From assembly GCF_014843825.1 (NCBI RefSeq), contig NZ_JHQR01000173.1:1-64000 (forward strand): 64,000 nt of DNA. The letters are read 5' to 3'. A model generated the notes under the pieces. It searched no databases. It was given only the letters and a program-made list of their open reading frames with translations, and was not told the origin of the DNA. This document shows positions 1 through 8,380 of this stretch, piece by piece. The position numbers were made by a program, and so were the translations under genes. Origin of the DNA: Mesorhizobium silamurunense. Lineage in GTDB: Bacteria > Pseudomonadota > Alphaproteobacteria > Rhizobiales > Rhizobiaceae. The number at the start of each line of letters is the position of its first letter. Within the stretch, counting starts at the first letter, position 1.

Positions 1-116
1 TGGCGGACGAAGTCGCGGCGGCTGACGCGGCCGTCGATAAGGCCGTCGATGAGGTGGTTTTCGAGCGGCGTGCGGTTGCGCCGGATAAGGTCGAGAATGC
101 GGTGGTTCTTGCTCAT
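1..116 (-). CDS. N-terminal fragment of a peptide-type ABC transporter substrate-binding protein (cut by window edge)
   Basis: Only the first 38 codons are inside the window. They read from an ATG at 116 and contain a twin-arginine-like motif (SRRDFVR) near residue 32, after a hydrophilic stretch beginning MSKNHRILDLIRRNRTPLEN. This arrangement, a 30-residue hydrophilic leader followed by SRRDF, is familiar from rhizobial dipeptide/oligopeptide ABC binding proteins exported by the Tat route. A purine-rich RBS (GGGAAAGG) lies upstream, partly inside a perfect 12-bp palindrome (GGGTCTAGACCC, 117-128) that touches the start codon. It lies downstream of, and in the same direction as, the two enolase-superfamily genes, so it may supply their substrate. 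The family call rests on the leader alone. Confidence 0.55.
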   Translation of the reverse strand, partial: MSKNHRILDLIRRNRTPLENHLIDGLIDGRVSRRDFVR

Positions 117-380
117 GGGTCTAGACCCTTTCCCCAGTTCTTGTGGTTGGCGAGTGCATTCCGGTTGACGAAATACCGTGGAGTTCTCCGGTCCCGGCCA
201 TCGTCAAGAATATCAGTCGAACGAACTTTAGCATGCAGGTTAGTCCGGTCCATCCGCTCTTGGATGCGGGAAGGTCAGATTTTCTTGATGCATGCCATCT
301 TCGATCTTGCGGTCCGATCGAAATCGCGGCCGCTTCTTTTTCTACGTCTGTCGCCTCCTTTCCTCTGGCGGTCTGCTGGT

Positions 381-1565
381 TCAGTTCAGCGGCAGCCGGC
401 GATAGGCGCCGGGCTTTTCCGGGTCGTGGTACTTGTTGCAGGGCCCGTTCTCGACGAAGTCGCGATGGCAGGCGGCAAGCCTGTCGGGCGACAGCGTGAC
501 GCCGAGCCCGTAGCCTTCGGGCACCCGCACGACATTGTTCTTAGGCGCGAACGGCCCTTCCTCGATGACGTCCATCGGCTGCATGCGAAACAGCGACTGG
601 TTGGGCTCCCGGATCCAGCCAAGTGCCGAGCAAAGATGCAGGTAGCAGGCGCTGCCGATGCCGGTGTCGCCGCTGTAACACCAGTAATCGATGCCGGCAT
701 GCTCGCAGGCGCCGACGAAGCGCAGCATCCGCCCGATCCCGCCATGCGCCGTCGGGTTGCCGACAAACGCGTCCGGCACCTTCAGCTCCATGGCGCGCGC
801 GACATCGATATTGTGGGTGGAGAAGGGGATCGAGGTGTGGCGGCGCAGCTCGCGCATCTCCTCGATCGTCGCCACCGGGTCTTCCCAGTTGCGCACGCCG
901 AGCTCTTCCAGCGGCCGTGCCAGTCGCCTGGCGGTGGCCAGCGAATAGGCCTGGTTGGAATCGACGTGGATCATCGCATCGTCGCCAAGCTTCTTGCGGA
1001 TCAACTCGACCATCTTCAGCGAAAGCTTCGGATCCTGCGTCGAGAACTTGCCTTCGAAGAAGGTCGTGCCGTGGCGTTCGTTTAGCTCGACGCAGTAGTC
1101 GGCGACCGCTTCCGGCGTCTTCTCGCCCTTTACCGTCGGCCCGTCGCCGCGCAGCGAGAAATAGTCGGTGAAGGGGATCTCCTTGCGCACCGCGCCGCCG
1201 AGCAATTGGTAGAGCGGCTGCTTCCACGCCTTGCCGCGCAGATCCCACAGCGCCATCTCAATGGCGCCGAAGGCCATGATGCGGACGCGGTCGTTGATCG
1301 ACTGCACGCCGCTCCAGAAGGGCAGGCAGACTTGCTCCGCGCTGGCGATGTCGAAGGCGTCGCGGCCGGTGAGCCGGGGTGCGAGCACGTCGTTGACGAC
1401 GGCCGCGGCCGCCGGCGTCGGCGCTTCGCCGAGACCGACAAGCCCATCCTCCGTTTCGACCTCGACTATGGTCGGCGAAAAGCCGTCGAGCTCGCCGAAC
1501 ACCCAGACATAGGGCGCTTCGAGCCTGTAATTGATCGGCGTTGCCTTGATGCGCCGGATCTTCAT
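381..1565 (-). CDS. Enolase-superfamily (mandelate racemase/muconate lactonizing) enzyme, glucarate-dehydratase-like
   Basis: A 394-residue member of the mandelate racemase/glucarate dehydratase branch of the enolase superfamily; these enzymes abstract a proton alpha to a carboxylate using Mg2+. The N-terminal cap domain starts MKIRRIKATPINYR. The barrel shows a catalytic-lysine region (FEGKFS), a first metal ligand in HVDSNQAYS, a second in NWEDP, and a late STHN/GNPTAHGG region. The DSN and EDP motifs match acid-sugar dehydratases more than muconate cycloisomerases. The substrate cannot be read from sequence. The start at 1565 is chosen because it lies one base after the stop of the upstream gene and because 16 extra upstream codons lack family-like sequence. 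It is the third gene of a GntR-controlled operon. Confidence 0.8.
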   Translation of the reverse strand: MKIRRIKATPINYRLEAPYVWVFGELDGFSPTIVEVETEDGLVGLGEAPTPAAAAVVNDVLAPRLTGRDAFDIASAEQVCLPFWSGVQSINDRVRIMAFGAIEMALWDLRGKAWKQPLYQLLGGAVRKEIPFTDYFSLRGDGPTVKGEKTPEAVADYCVELNERHGTTFFEGKFSTQDPKLSLKMVELIRKKLGDDAMIHVDSNQAYSLATARRLARPLEELGVRNWEDPVATIEEMRELRRHTSIPFSTHNIDVARAMELKVPDAFVGNPTAHGGIGRMLRFVGACEHAGIDYWCYSGDTGIGSACYLHLCSALGWIREPNQSLFRMQPMDVIEEGPFAPKNNVVRVPEGYGLGVTLSPDRLAACHRDFVENGPCNKYHDPEKPGAYRRLPLN

Positions 1566-1566
1566 T

Positions 1567-2670
1567 TCAGCCGATCTCGAAGAAGGGCTTGCCGAGCAAG
1601 TCCGGGTCGACATCGATGCCGAGGCCGGGTCCGTCGGGAATGCCCATGCGGCTGCCCGTCACCGGCGGCTTGTTGGAGGCGGTGCGCACCGTCACCCATT
1701 CGTGGAAGGCGATCGCGTGCAGCCGGCGCTCCTCCGGCGTCGACAGCGACAGATGCGCCATGGCGGCCGTGTCGATCTCGGCGCCGCCGGTGTCCTCGAC
1801 GGTGATCATGAAGCCGAGATCGACGGCGACGTCGCGGATCAGCCGCGTCTGCGTCACGCCGCCCAGCCGCGAGATCTTCAGCGTCAGCCCGTCGGCCGCG
1901 CCACGGCGGTGGATTTCCAGCATCTCACCCAGCGAGGTGACGGATTCGTCCAGCACCATCGGCTTGTCCAGCATGCGGCGCACCGACATGTTTTCCTCGA
2001 TCGTCGTGCAGGGCTGCTCGAAGGTGTAGTCGATGCCGCGCGTAGCGTCCGCGAACTGCCGCGCCTGGTAGGGCGTCCAACCGGCATTGGCGTCGCAGAA
2101 GATTACCGTGCCCTTCGGCACGGCCGACGCCACTGCCGTCACACGTTCGATGTCGTCGCGCACATTGCCGCCGACCTTGACCTGCAGCCGGTGGTAACCT
2201 TCGGCGACGATCTTCTTGGCAAGCGCTGCCATCTGGTCGACTGTGCCGTGGGTCACAACCCTGTAGAGCTCCGCCGTCTCGCTCTCGCGGCCGCCGAGCA
2301 TGGTCACCAGCGGCACGTCGGCCACGCGGGCGGCGAGATCCCAGCACGCCATATCGAGTGCGGCTTTGATGTAAGGGTGGCCCTTGAACACCGTGTCCAT
2401 CAGTCTGCCGATGCCGGCAAGGCCGCGTGGATCGTGGCCGATGAGGTGCGGCGCGATCTCCGGCACGCCGGCCCGGGTTCCGGCCGGGAAGGCGGCCGAG
2501 TAGAAATTGCCGAGCGGCGCCATCTCGCCCCAGCCGGTCACGCCTGTGTCGGAGGTGATGGCGACGATCACCGCGTCGAAGCAGTCGGCGACCCGCCCCT
2601 TCGACATGCGGTAGGGGCCGTCCACGAAAGGCTGCACGACATGGTAGGCTTTTATGCTTTCGATCTTCAT
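1567..2670 (-). CDS. Enolase-superfamily enzyme, hydroxyproline-betaine epimerase / cis-3-hydroxyproline dehydratase-like
   Basis: A 367-residue enolase-superfamily protein of a different subgroup from its neighbour. It has a KxK-type motif (LQVKVGG), metal ligands in FCDANAGWT, FEQPC and LDESVT, and a second barrel lysine region (LKISRLGG). The end of the barrel carries EDTGGAEIDTAAMAHLS. This K...K arrangement is typical of muconate-lactonizing-type and of amino-acid/betaine racemases and dehydratases such as HpbD and cis-3-hydroxyproline dehydratase. The exact substrate is inference. The start at 2670 (MKIESIK) fits the family, whose N-terminus is usually MKI; longer upstream reading runs into the regulator gene. 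It lies 14 bp downstream of the GntR gene and 1 bp upstream of the next gene, so all three are probably cotranscribed. Confidence 0.8.
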   Translation of the reverse strand: MKIESIKAYHVVQPFVDGPYRMSKGRVADCFDAVIVAITSDTGVTGWGEMAPLGNFYSAAFPAGTRAGVPEIAPHLIGHDPRGLAGIGRLMDTVFKGHPYIKAALDMACWDLAARVADVPLVTMLGGRESETAELYRVVTHGTVDQMAALAKKIVAEGYHRLQVKVGGNVRDDIERVTAVASAVPKGTVIFCDANAGWTPYQARQFADATRGIDYTFEQPCTTIEENMSVRRMLDKPMVLDESVTSLGEMLEIHRRGAADGLTLKISRLGGVTQTRLIRDVAVDLGFMITVEDTGGAEIDTAAMAHLSLSTPEERRLHAIAFHEWVTVRTASNKPPVTGSRMGIPDGPGLGIDVDPDLLGKPFFEIG

Positions 2671-2684
2671 GTCGGTGTCCGTTG

Positions 2685-3389
2685 TCAGCGAGGTCGGTCG
2701 GCGCCCTTCGAGGCGCGCTTTTCGAGGCCGCGCGCGTAGGCAAGAAGCTCTTCGAAATCGAGGTCGATATGCTCGCGCGCATGGCGCTGGGCGGCGCGCA
2801 TGTCCGCGCCCTTGAGCAGCGTCACATAGGTCTCGTGCACGTCCTCGGCCGGCACCGGCTCGTTGCGCGCCCGCTGATGCAGGGCGAAATACATCTGCAG
2901 CCGGCTGGTCAGCCGCTGCCAGGTTTCCAGCAGCACCGAATTGTCGGCCCATTCGTAGATCAGCCCGTGCAGCTGCAGCGCCGTCTCGATCTGGCGCGTG
3001 GTGTCGAGCGCCCGCGTCGCCTGCTTGACCGCTTCGTGGCGGCGGTCGATCTCGTCGAAAAAGCGCTGGTCGCGCTGCGGCCAGGCGAGCTCGATGGCGA
3101 ACTCGTCGAGCACCTTGTTGAGGGAATAGGCATCGATGATGTCCTTGGCGGCGACATCGATGACGAAAGTGCCGGCATAGGGGATGCTGGTCAGGACGCC
3201 TTCCTGCACCAGCTCGCGCATCGCCTCGCGCAGCGGCGCGCGGCTCACTCGCATCTGCTCGGAAATCCTGAGCTCGTTGAGCTTCTGTCCGGGCTCCAGC
3301 TGCCCGGTGAGGATGGCGCGCCTGAGCAGCGCGACGATCTCGGCCCTGCGCGTCGTATCCGCGATCGGACTGAAATCCAGTTTCGCCAT
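2685..3389 (-). CDS. GntR-family transcriptional regulator, FCD subfamily
   Basis: A 234-residue regulator with an N-terminal winged helix (about residues 12-75, including LNELRISEQMRVSRAPLREAMRELVQEGVL, quoted here in two parts: LNELRISEQMRVSRAPLREA, then MRELVQEGVL) and a C-terminal all-helical FCD ligand domain. FCD regulators usually bind carboxylic acids or sugar acids, which fits the acid-processing enolase enzymes downstream. The start at 3389 (MAKLDF) is preferred over an extra 19 codons upstream, which would overlap the operator. It is the first gene of the minus-strand operon and very likely represses it through the palindrome 37-52 bp upstream. Confidence 0.9.
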   Translation of the reverse strand: MAKLDFSPIADTTRRAEIVALLRRAILTGQLEPGQKLNELRISEQMRVSRAPLREAMRELVQEGVLTSIPYAGTFVIDVAAKDIIDAYSLNKVLDEFAIELAWPQRDQRFFDEIDRRHEAVKQATRALDTTRQIETALQLHGLIYEWADNSVLLETWQRLTSRLQMYFALHQRARNEPVPAEDVHETYVTLLKGADMRAAQRHAREHIDLDFEELLAYARGLEKRASKGADRPR

Positions 3390-3425
3390 GTGTCCCACTC
3401 CGGATGACCTAGCTGCAAGACAAGC

Positions 3426-3441
3426 AGATTGTCGACAATCT
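3426..3441. promoter_or_regulatory. Perfect 16-bp palindromic GntR/FCD operator
   Basis: AGATTGTCGACAATCT is its own reverse complement. Its core TTGTCGACAA fits the TnGTnnnACnA type of site bound by many FCD GntR regulators. It sits directly upstream of the GntR gene, so autoregulation of the operon is the simple reading. Binding itself is inferred. Confidence 0.75.
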
Positions 3442-3479
3442 AACAAGGGTATTTTTTGCAGAGCGTAGCGCTCAACGAA

Positions 3480-3513
3480 ACGGCGCCCTCGACGTGGGAG
3501 CCGAGGGCGCCGT
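3480..3513 (-). terminator. Intrinsic terminator of the RND efflux operon
   Basis: A perfect 12-bp stem (ACGGCGCCCTCG with CGAGGGCGCCGT) around a 10-nt loop begins 24 bp downstream of the adaptor gene stop. Read on the minus strand it is followed by TTTCGTT. It separates the efflux operon from the GntR operon downstream. Confidence 0.75.
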
Positions 3514-3536
3514 CGGACCGGAACTGATGGGGGTTA

Positions 3537-4691
3537 TCAGCTGGCCGGTTTCGGTTGCGGCAAGGGAGAAACCGGCATTCCGGGTCCGATCTTCTGCAAA
3601 TTGCCCGTGATCACCTGGTCGCTCTCGGAAATGCCTGAGGTGACGGAGATCAGGTCGCCGTCGGTTGGCCCGAGCGAGACCAGCTTCTGGTCGACGGTGT
3701 TGCCTTTGCCGAGAACGTAAAGGTACTTGCCGAGCTGGCTGGAACCCGCCGCCACCTGCGGCACCATCAGGGTGTTGGGCTGCTCCTTCACATGCAGCCG
3801 CACGCGCACATATTGCCCGGGCAGCAGCCTGAACTTGGCGTTGCCGATCGTGGCACGCGCCGTGATCGTGCCGGTCGAGTGGTCGATCGTGTTGTCGATG
3901 AAGGTGAGCTGGCCTTTCTGACTGGGCTCGGTCTCGCCGGGCAGCAGCACGTCGACGGCGATCGGACCGGCGGCCTTCGCTTCTTCGATCTGCACGAGGT
4001 CGGTCTCGCTCGGATTGAAGGTGACGTAGATCGGGTCGAGTTGCACCAGCGTGTTGAGCACGGTGCCGGCGACGCTGACCAGCGTGCCGACCGAGGCCTG
4101 GTTGCGGCCGATGCGTCCCGGGAACGGCGCCTTGATCTCGGCATAGCCGAGATTGAGCTCGGCCGTCCGCACCGCGGCCCGGTCGACCGCCAGCGCCGCC
4201 TCGGCCCCGCGCAGGGTGCTGGTGCGCTGGTCGAAGCTGTCCTTGGCGAGATAGCCGCTCTTGGCGAGCTCGGTGCCGCGGCCGAGGTTCGAACGCGCAT
4301 AGTCGAGCGTCGCAGAGTCGCGCTCCACCTGAGCCTTCGCCTGGTCGAGTGCTGCCTGATAGTCCTCGGTCGCGATCCTGTAGAGCAGGTCGCCCGGCTT
4401 GACGTCGCTGCCGTCGGCTGCTGTCTGCTCTTGCAGATAGCCCGGCACGCGCGCCTGCAGGGTGATGCTGCGGATCGATTCCACCCGCGCGGCGTAATCG
4501 AGGTAGATCGGCAGCGTCTTCTTGACGACGTTCACCACCGGCACCGGCATGACGAAGGCAGCGGGCGCGGGCGCCGCGCCAGCCGTGCTGGCGTTGAGGC
4601 TCAGATTGCCCATGTCGAGCAGATGAACACTTGCCACCGAAATCGCGCCCAGCGCGACGGCCGTTCCCAAAGCGATTTTCCATTTACGCAT
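3537..4691 (-). CDS. RND efflux periplasmic adaptor (membrane fusion protein, AcrA/MexA family)
   Basis: A 384-residue membrane fusion protein that would link the inner-membrane RND pump to an outer-membrane channel. It begins with an uncleaved or lipid-less signal anchor (MRKWKIALGTAVALGAISVA), followed by the biotinyl-lipoyl-like half (ARVPGYLQEQ ... GDLLYRI), a helical hairpin (about 100-165), the second lipoyl half (YAEIKAPFPGRIGR) and a beta-barrel domain. No lipobox cysteine is seen. The ATG at 4691 has GGAG 7 nt upstream; the TTG at 4703 would have no RBS. It follows the pump gene by 14 bp, so pump and adaptor are cotranscribed in the unusual order pump then adaptor. No outer-membrane TolC-type gene is in the cluster. 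Confidence 0.92.
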   Translation of the reverse strand: MRKWKIALGTAVALGAISVASVHLLDMGNLSLNASTAGAAPAPAAFVMPVPVVNVVKKTLPIYLDYAARVESIRSITLQARVPGYLQEQTAADGSDVKPGDLLYRIATEDYQAALDQAKAQVERDSATLDYARSNLGRGTELAKSGYLAKDSFDQRTSTLRGAEAALAVDRAAVRTAELNLGYAEIKAPFPGRIGRNQASVGTLVSVAGTVLNTLVQLDPIYVTFNPSETDLVQIEEAKAAGPIAVDVLLPGETEPSQKGQLTFIDNTIDHSTGTITARATIGNAKFRLLPGQYVRVRLHVKEQPNTLMVPQVAAGSSQLGKYLYVLGKGNTVDQKLVSLGPTDGDLISVTSGISESDQVITGNLQKIGPGMPVSPLPQPKPAS

Positions 4692-4705
4692 GTTGGTCTC
4701 CAATC

Positions 4706-7700
4706 CTATTCGGCCGCCTGGGCGAGCGGCTGAAGCGCCGGCTCGGCGGTCGGTTCAATTTCCTCTGGCTGAGGAGCGTCATGATGCCCCTTGGCTGGTT
4801 CTTTCTCGCCGCGCTCGCGCAGCTTTTCGATCACCGCGTAGAAGACCGGCACGAAGACCAGCGACAGGATAGTCGCCGCCACCATGCCGCCGAAGACGGT
4901 GGTGCCGATCGACTGCCGGCTGGCCGCACCCGCGCCGGTCGCGAACATCAGCGGCAACACGCCGAGGATGAAGGCGAAGGCCGTCATCAGGATCGGCCGC
5001 AGCCTCAGCCGCGCGGCTTCCATCGCCGCCTCGACGATGGTCAGGCCTTCCTCTCGGCGCCGTCGGGCGAACTCGACGATCAGGATGGCGTTCTTCGCCG
5101 CCAGGCCGATCAGCATGACGAAGCCGATCTGCGAATAGACGTCGATCTGCATGCCGCGCAGCAAAAGCACCACGAAGGCGCCGAACAGAGCCAGCGGCAC
5201 GGCGAGCAGCACCATGAAGGGCATTGCCCAGCTTTCATACTGCGCCGCCAGGATCAGGAAGACGAAGACCATGGCGAGCCCGAACACGATCGAGGCGATC
5301 GATCCGGCCTTGAGCTCCTGATAGGTGATGCCGGTCCACTCATAGCCGAAGTCCCGCGGCAGGACGTTCGCCGCCGCCCGTTCCATCGCCGCCACCGCCT
5401 GGCCGGACGAGAAGCCCGGCGCAGCGCCGCCATTGATCAAGGCCGACGCATTGTTGTTGTAATGCGGCACGGTCTCGGGGCCGACGATCGGCACCAGCTT
5501 GCCCAGCGTGCTCAGCGGCACCATGCCGCCCGACGCGTTGCGCACGTAGAGCCGCGAGATGTCGGTTGCATCGGCGCGCGCGTCCTTGTCGGCCTGGATG
5601 GTCACACGGAAGGTGCGGCCGAACAGGTTGAAGTCGTTGACGTAGAGCGAGCCGAGATAGATCTGCAGCGTGTTGAACACGTCGGGCAGGTTGAGCCCGA
5701 GAAGCTTCGCCTTGCTGCGGTCGAGGTCGTAGTTGAACTGCGGCGTCGAGGTCGAGAAAGATGAGAACAGCTGCTGCGGATTGAGCTCCGGCTGCTTGCG
5801 TGCCTCGGCGATCAGCGCCTGCGTCACCTCGTTGAGCGCGGCACTTCCGCGGCCCGAAAGATCCTCCACCTGGAACTCGAAACCGCCGGTGGTGCCGATG
5901 CCCGGGATCGAAGGCGGATCGAAGGAGAGTGCGAACGCGTCCGGCATCTGCAACAGCTTGCCGCGCACCTGCTCGACGAGTTTCGAAGCACTCTGGTCAG
6001 GCCCGCGTTCGTCCCACGGCTTCAGGATGGCGAACTCCACCGCCGAGTTCGACTGCGCGGCGCTGGTCAGGAAGTTGAGGCCGCTGATCGAGCCGACGAT
6101 GTCGACGCCGGGCGTGTTCTGCAGGATGTCGCGCGCCTTCTGCGCCACCGCGTCGGTGCGCTCCAGCGAGGCGCCGTCGGGCAGCTGGATGACGACGAAG
6201 AAGTAGCCCTGGTCTTCGACCGGGAGGAAGGTCGAGGGCAGCTTCTGCCAGACGAAATAGGTGGCGACGAGGCCGGCCGCGAACAGGCCGAGCATGGCCC
6301 AGCGCAGCCTGATCAGGATGCGCACGCCATGGGCATAGGCATGCGACAGCCAGTCGAAGCCGGCATTGAACCAGCGGAACAGCACGAACTGCGTTTCGCC
6401 ACGATGGCGTAGGAACGCGGCACTCAGCGCCGGGCTCAACGTCAGCGAGTTGAAGGCCGAGATGCCGACCGAGATCGCGACGGTCAACGCGAACTGGTTA
6501 TAGAGCCGGCCGGAGACGCCTGGGATGAAGGCGACCGGGATGAACACCGCCATCAGCACCGCGGTGGTGGCGATGATGGGGCCCGTCACTTCGGCCATTG
6601 CCGCGCGCGTCGCGGCAAGCGGCTTGAGGCCGGCTTCCAGCTGTCGCTCGACATTCTCGACGACGACGATCGCATCGTCGACGACGAGGCCGATCGCCAG
6701 CACCATGCCGAGCAGCGAGAGCATGTTGAGCGAGAAGCCCAGCATGTACATCACCGCCAGCGTCGCGACGAGCGACACAGGGATGGCGATGGTCGGGATG
6801 ATCGTGGTGCGCCAGCTCTGCAGGAAGATGAACACCACCGCCACGACCAGCACCAGCGCTTCGCCGAGCGTGATCAGCACGTCATGCATCGAGGCCGAGA
6901 CGAAGCGGGTCGTGTCGTAATGCATGGCGTAGTTGACGCCCTTCGGGAAGCGCGCGGACAATTCCTGCATCTTGTCCTTGACCCGCTGCTGCAGGTCGAG
7001 GGCGTTGGAGCCGGGCATCTGGTAGACGGCGAGCACCACCGTCGGGTCCTTGCCGAAGAAGGCCGACGAGGAATATTGCAGCGCGCCGAGCTCGATGCGG
7101 GCGACGTCTCGCAGCCGCACCAGCGAGCCGTTCTGCGAATTGGCGCGCACGACGATGTCGCCGAATTCCTTGGGGTCGCTCAAGCGGCCGACCGCATTGA
7201 CCTGCATTTCGAAGGAGGTGCCAGCCGGCGCCGGCGACTGGCCGATCTTGCCGGCCGCCACCTGCACGTTCTGCTCGGCAATGGCGTTCTGCACGTCGAC
7301 GGCGGTGATGCCGAGATTGGCCAGTTTGTCCGGATCGAGCCAGACGCGCATCGAATAGCGCCGCTCGCCGAAGATCTGCACGTCGCCGACGCCGGGCAAG
7401 CGCTTCAGCGGATCGACCACCTGGAGATAGGCGAGATTGCTCAGCGCCACCGGATCGACGGAGCCGTCCGGCGAGGTGAGGTCGACGATCAAAACGAAAT
7501 TGGGGTTCTGCTTCTTGATCGTGACGCCGCCCTGGTTGACGATGGCCGGGAGGGAGGATGCGGCTTGCGAGACGCGGTTTTGCACGTCGACGGCCGCGGT
7601 GCTCAGCGGATAGCCGACGTCGAAGGTGATGGTGATGGTCGAGGAGCCGTCATTCGAGCTCGTCGACGACATGTAGGTCATGCCTTGCACGCCGTTGATC

Positions 7701-7903
7701 TGCTGCTCGAGCGGCGTGGTGACCGTATCGGCCACCACCTGCGCGCTGGCGCCGGGGTAATGGGCGCTGACCACGACCTGCGGGGGCGTGATGTCTGGGA
7801 ATTGCGAGACCGGCAGCAGGAAATAGGCGATCGCGCCGGCGAGCACCATGATGATGGCGATCGCCGATGCGAAGATCGGGCGGTGGATGAAGAATTTCAC
7901 CAT
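4706..7903 (-). CDS. RND multidrug efflux permease (HAE1 family, AcrB/MexB-like)
   Basis: A 1065-residue inner-membrane proton-driven drug exporter, the normal length for AcrB-type pumps. It opens with MVKFFIHRPIFASAIAIIMV, the typical first transmembrane segment, then the porter domain (SQFPDITPPQVVVSA, GVQGMTYMSS). The central membrane block carries the DD proton-relay pair in GLVVDDAIVVVENVER. A second porter half and a C-terminal block (GLAAKNAILIVEFARRRREE) with the relay lysine follow. Start 7903 overlaps the upstream small gene by 7 bp, implying translational coupling. Regulation is probably by the divergent TetR gene at 8381. Substrates cannot be predicted from sequence. Confidence 0.95.
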   Translation of the reverse strand: MVKFFIHRPIFASAIAIIMVLAGAIAYFLLPVSQFPDITPPQVVVSAHYPGASAQVVADTVTTPLEQQINGVQGMTYMSSTSSNDGSSTITITFDVGYPLSTAAVDVQNRVSQAASSLPAIVNQGGVTIKKQNPNFVLIVDLTSPDGSVDPVALSNLAYLQVVDPLKRLPGVGDVQIFGERRYSMRVWLDPDKLANLGITAVDVQNAIAEQNVQVAAGKIGQSPAPAGTSFEMQVNAVGRLSDPKEFGDIVVRANSQNGSLVRLRDVARIELGALQYSSSAFFGKDPTVVLAVYQMPGSNALDLQQRVKDKMQELSARFPKGVNYAMHYDTTRFVSASMHDVLITLGEALVLVVAVVFIFLQSWRTTIIPTIAIPVSLVATLAVMYMLGFSLNMLSLLGMVLAIGLVVDDAIVVVENVERQLEAGLKPLAATRAAMAEVTGPIIATTAVLMAVFIPVAFIPGVSGRLYNQFALTVAISVGISAFNSLTLSPALSAAFLRHRGETQFVLFRWFNAGFDWLSHAYAHGVRILIRLRWAMLGLFAAGLVATYFVWQKLPSTFLPVEDQGYFFVVIQLPDGASLERTDAVAQKARDILQNTPGVDIVGSISGLNFLTSAAQSNSAVEFAILKPWDERGPDQSASKLVEQVRGKLLQMPDAFALSFDPPSIPGIGTTGGFEFQVEDLSGRGSAALNEVTQALIAEARKQPELNPQQLFSSFSTSTPQFNYDLDRSKAKLLGLNLPDVFNTLQIYLGSLYVNDFNLFGRTFRVTIQADKDARADATDISRLYVRNASGGMVPLSTLGKLVPIVGPETVPHYNNNASALINGGAAPGFSSGQAVAAMERAAANVLPRDFGYEWTGITYQELKAGSIASIVFGLAMVFVFLILAAQYESWAMPFMVLLAVPLALFGAFVVLLLRGMQIDVYSQIGFVMLIGLAAKNAILIVEFARRRREEGLTIVEAAMEAARLRLRPILMTAFAFILGVLPLMFATGAGAASRQSIGTTVFGGMVAATILSLVFVPVFYAVIEKLRERGEKEPAKGHHDAPQPEEIEPTAEPALQPLAQAAE

Positions 7904-8133
7904 GATGCTGATGCCTCGCCGAAGGGTTTTGCGAAGTGGCGCAGGCGGGCCCGGCCGGAGCCGGAGTCCTCCAGGAAGGATGGCAGAACTTCATCGCCCG
8001 GCACCTGTTGCGCCGCGCGCGAGCGCAACATCCGTTCGAAGGCTCCGGGATCGATCCCGTCTGCCTTCATCACCAGCCGGATCATCGGATCCCGGATGGC
8101 TTCGTCGATCGTCAGGTCTTTGCGCTTTTGCAT
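7897..8133 (-). CDS. Small conserved-looking protein leading the RND efflux operon, function unknown
   Basis: A 78-residue hydrophilic protein starting MQKRKDLTIDEAIRDPMIRL. The ATG at 8133 has a strong RBS (AAGGAG, 8-nt spacing), while upstream in-frame codons to 8211 do not. Its C-terminal codons overlap the pump start by 7 bp. It has no signal peptide or membrane segment. The phrase ...IRDPMIRLVMKADGIDPGAFE predicts mostly helix; I do not recognise a domain. Its position as the first gene of the operon and the coupled overlap argue that it is real. It could be a small regulator or assembly factor for the pump, or only a translational leader. Confidence 0.7.
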   Translation of the reverse strand: MQKRKDLTIDEAIRDPMIRLVMKADGIDPGAFERMLRSRAAQQVPGDEVLPSFLEDSGSGRARLRHFAKPFGEASASW

Positions 8134-8288
8134 AGGAGTAGCTCCTTGCTTGCGGTCCGCATCGGATGATCTCGGACCGTTTTTCTCTCTTTTCACCGGC
8201 CGAAGCCGCATGACAGGCAGGTTTCTGGCTCTATCTCGCTCTGGCAGGGCCTATCGGTAGGGCCTTGTCGTTGACGGGAAGCGACATA

Positions 8289-8335
8289 GGTGTTACCAGT
8301 AAGTAACATTCTGGAAGTTACAGACCGGTAACACC
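8289..8335. promoter_or_regulatory. Twin operators for the divergent TetR regulator
   Basis: Two copies of the same inverted repeat GTTAC-N6-GTAAC lie at 8292-8307 and 8317-8332, with starts exactly 25 bp apart. The pair is also framed by a perfect 9-bp inverted repeat, GGTGTTACC (8289-8297) and GGTAACACC (8327-8335). The block lies in the divergent region between the efflux operon and the TetR gene, the expected place for a repressor controlling both directions. Which protein binds is inferred. Confidence 0.8.
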
Positions 8336-8380
8336 CTAGTCAAGAGGTGGCCGAGGGATTTTTGGAAACGAAAGGAGATC

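Noticed and set aside
54..1085. Plus-strand ORF of 343 codons at the left edge
   Set aside because: It is antisense to the enolase-superfamily gene and the peptide-binding protein start and has no family-like sequence.
4631..5764. Long plus-strand ORF (377 codons) and similar frames opposite the efflux genes (3792-4733, 6884-8260)
   Set aside because: They are antisense to clearly conserved RND pump and adaptor genes. Their products are His/Arg/Asp-rich, typical of shadows in GC-rich DNA.
8292..8332. Repeated GTTAC units as a possible CRISPR-like array
   Set aside because: Only two short units, 16 bp each, lie between a regulator and its target; they fit a twin operator, not an array.
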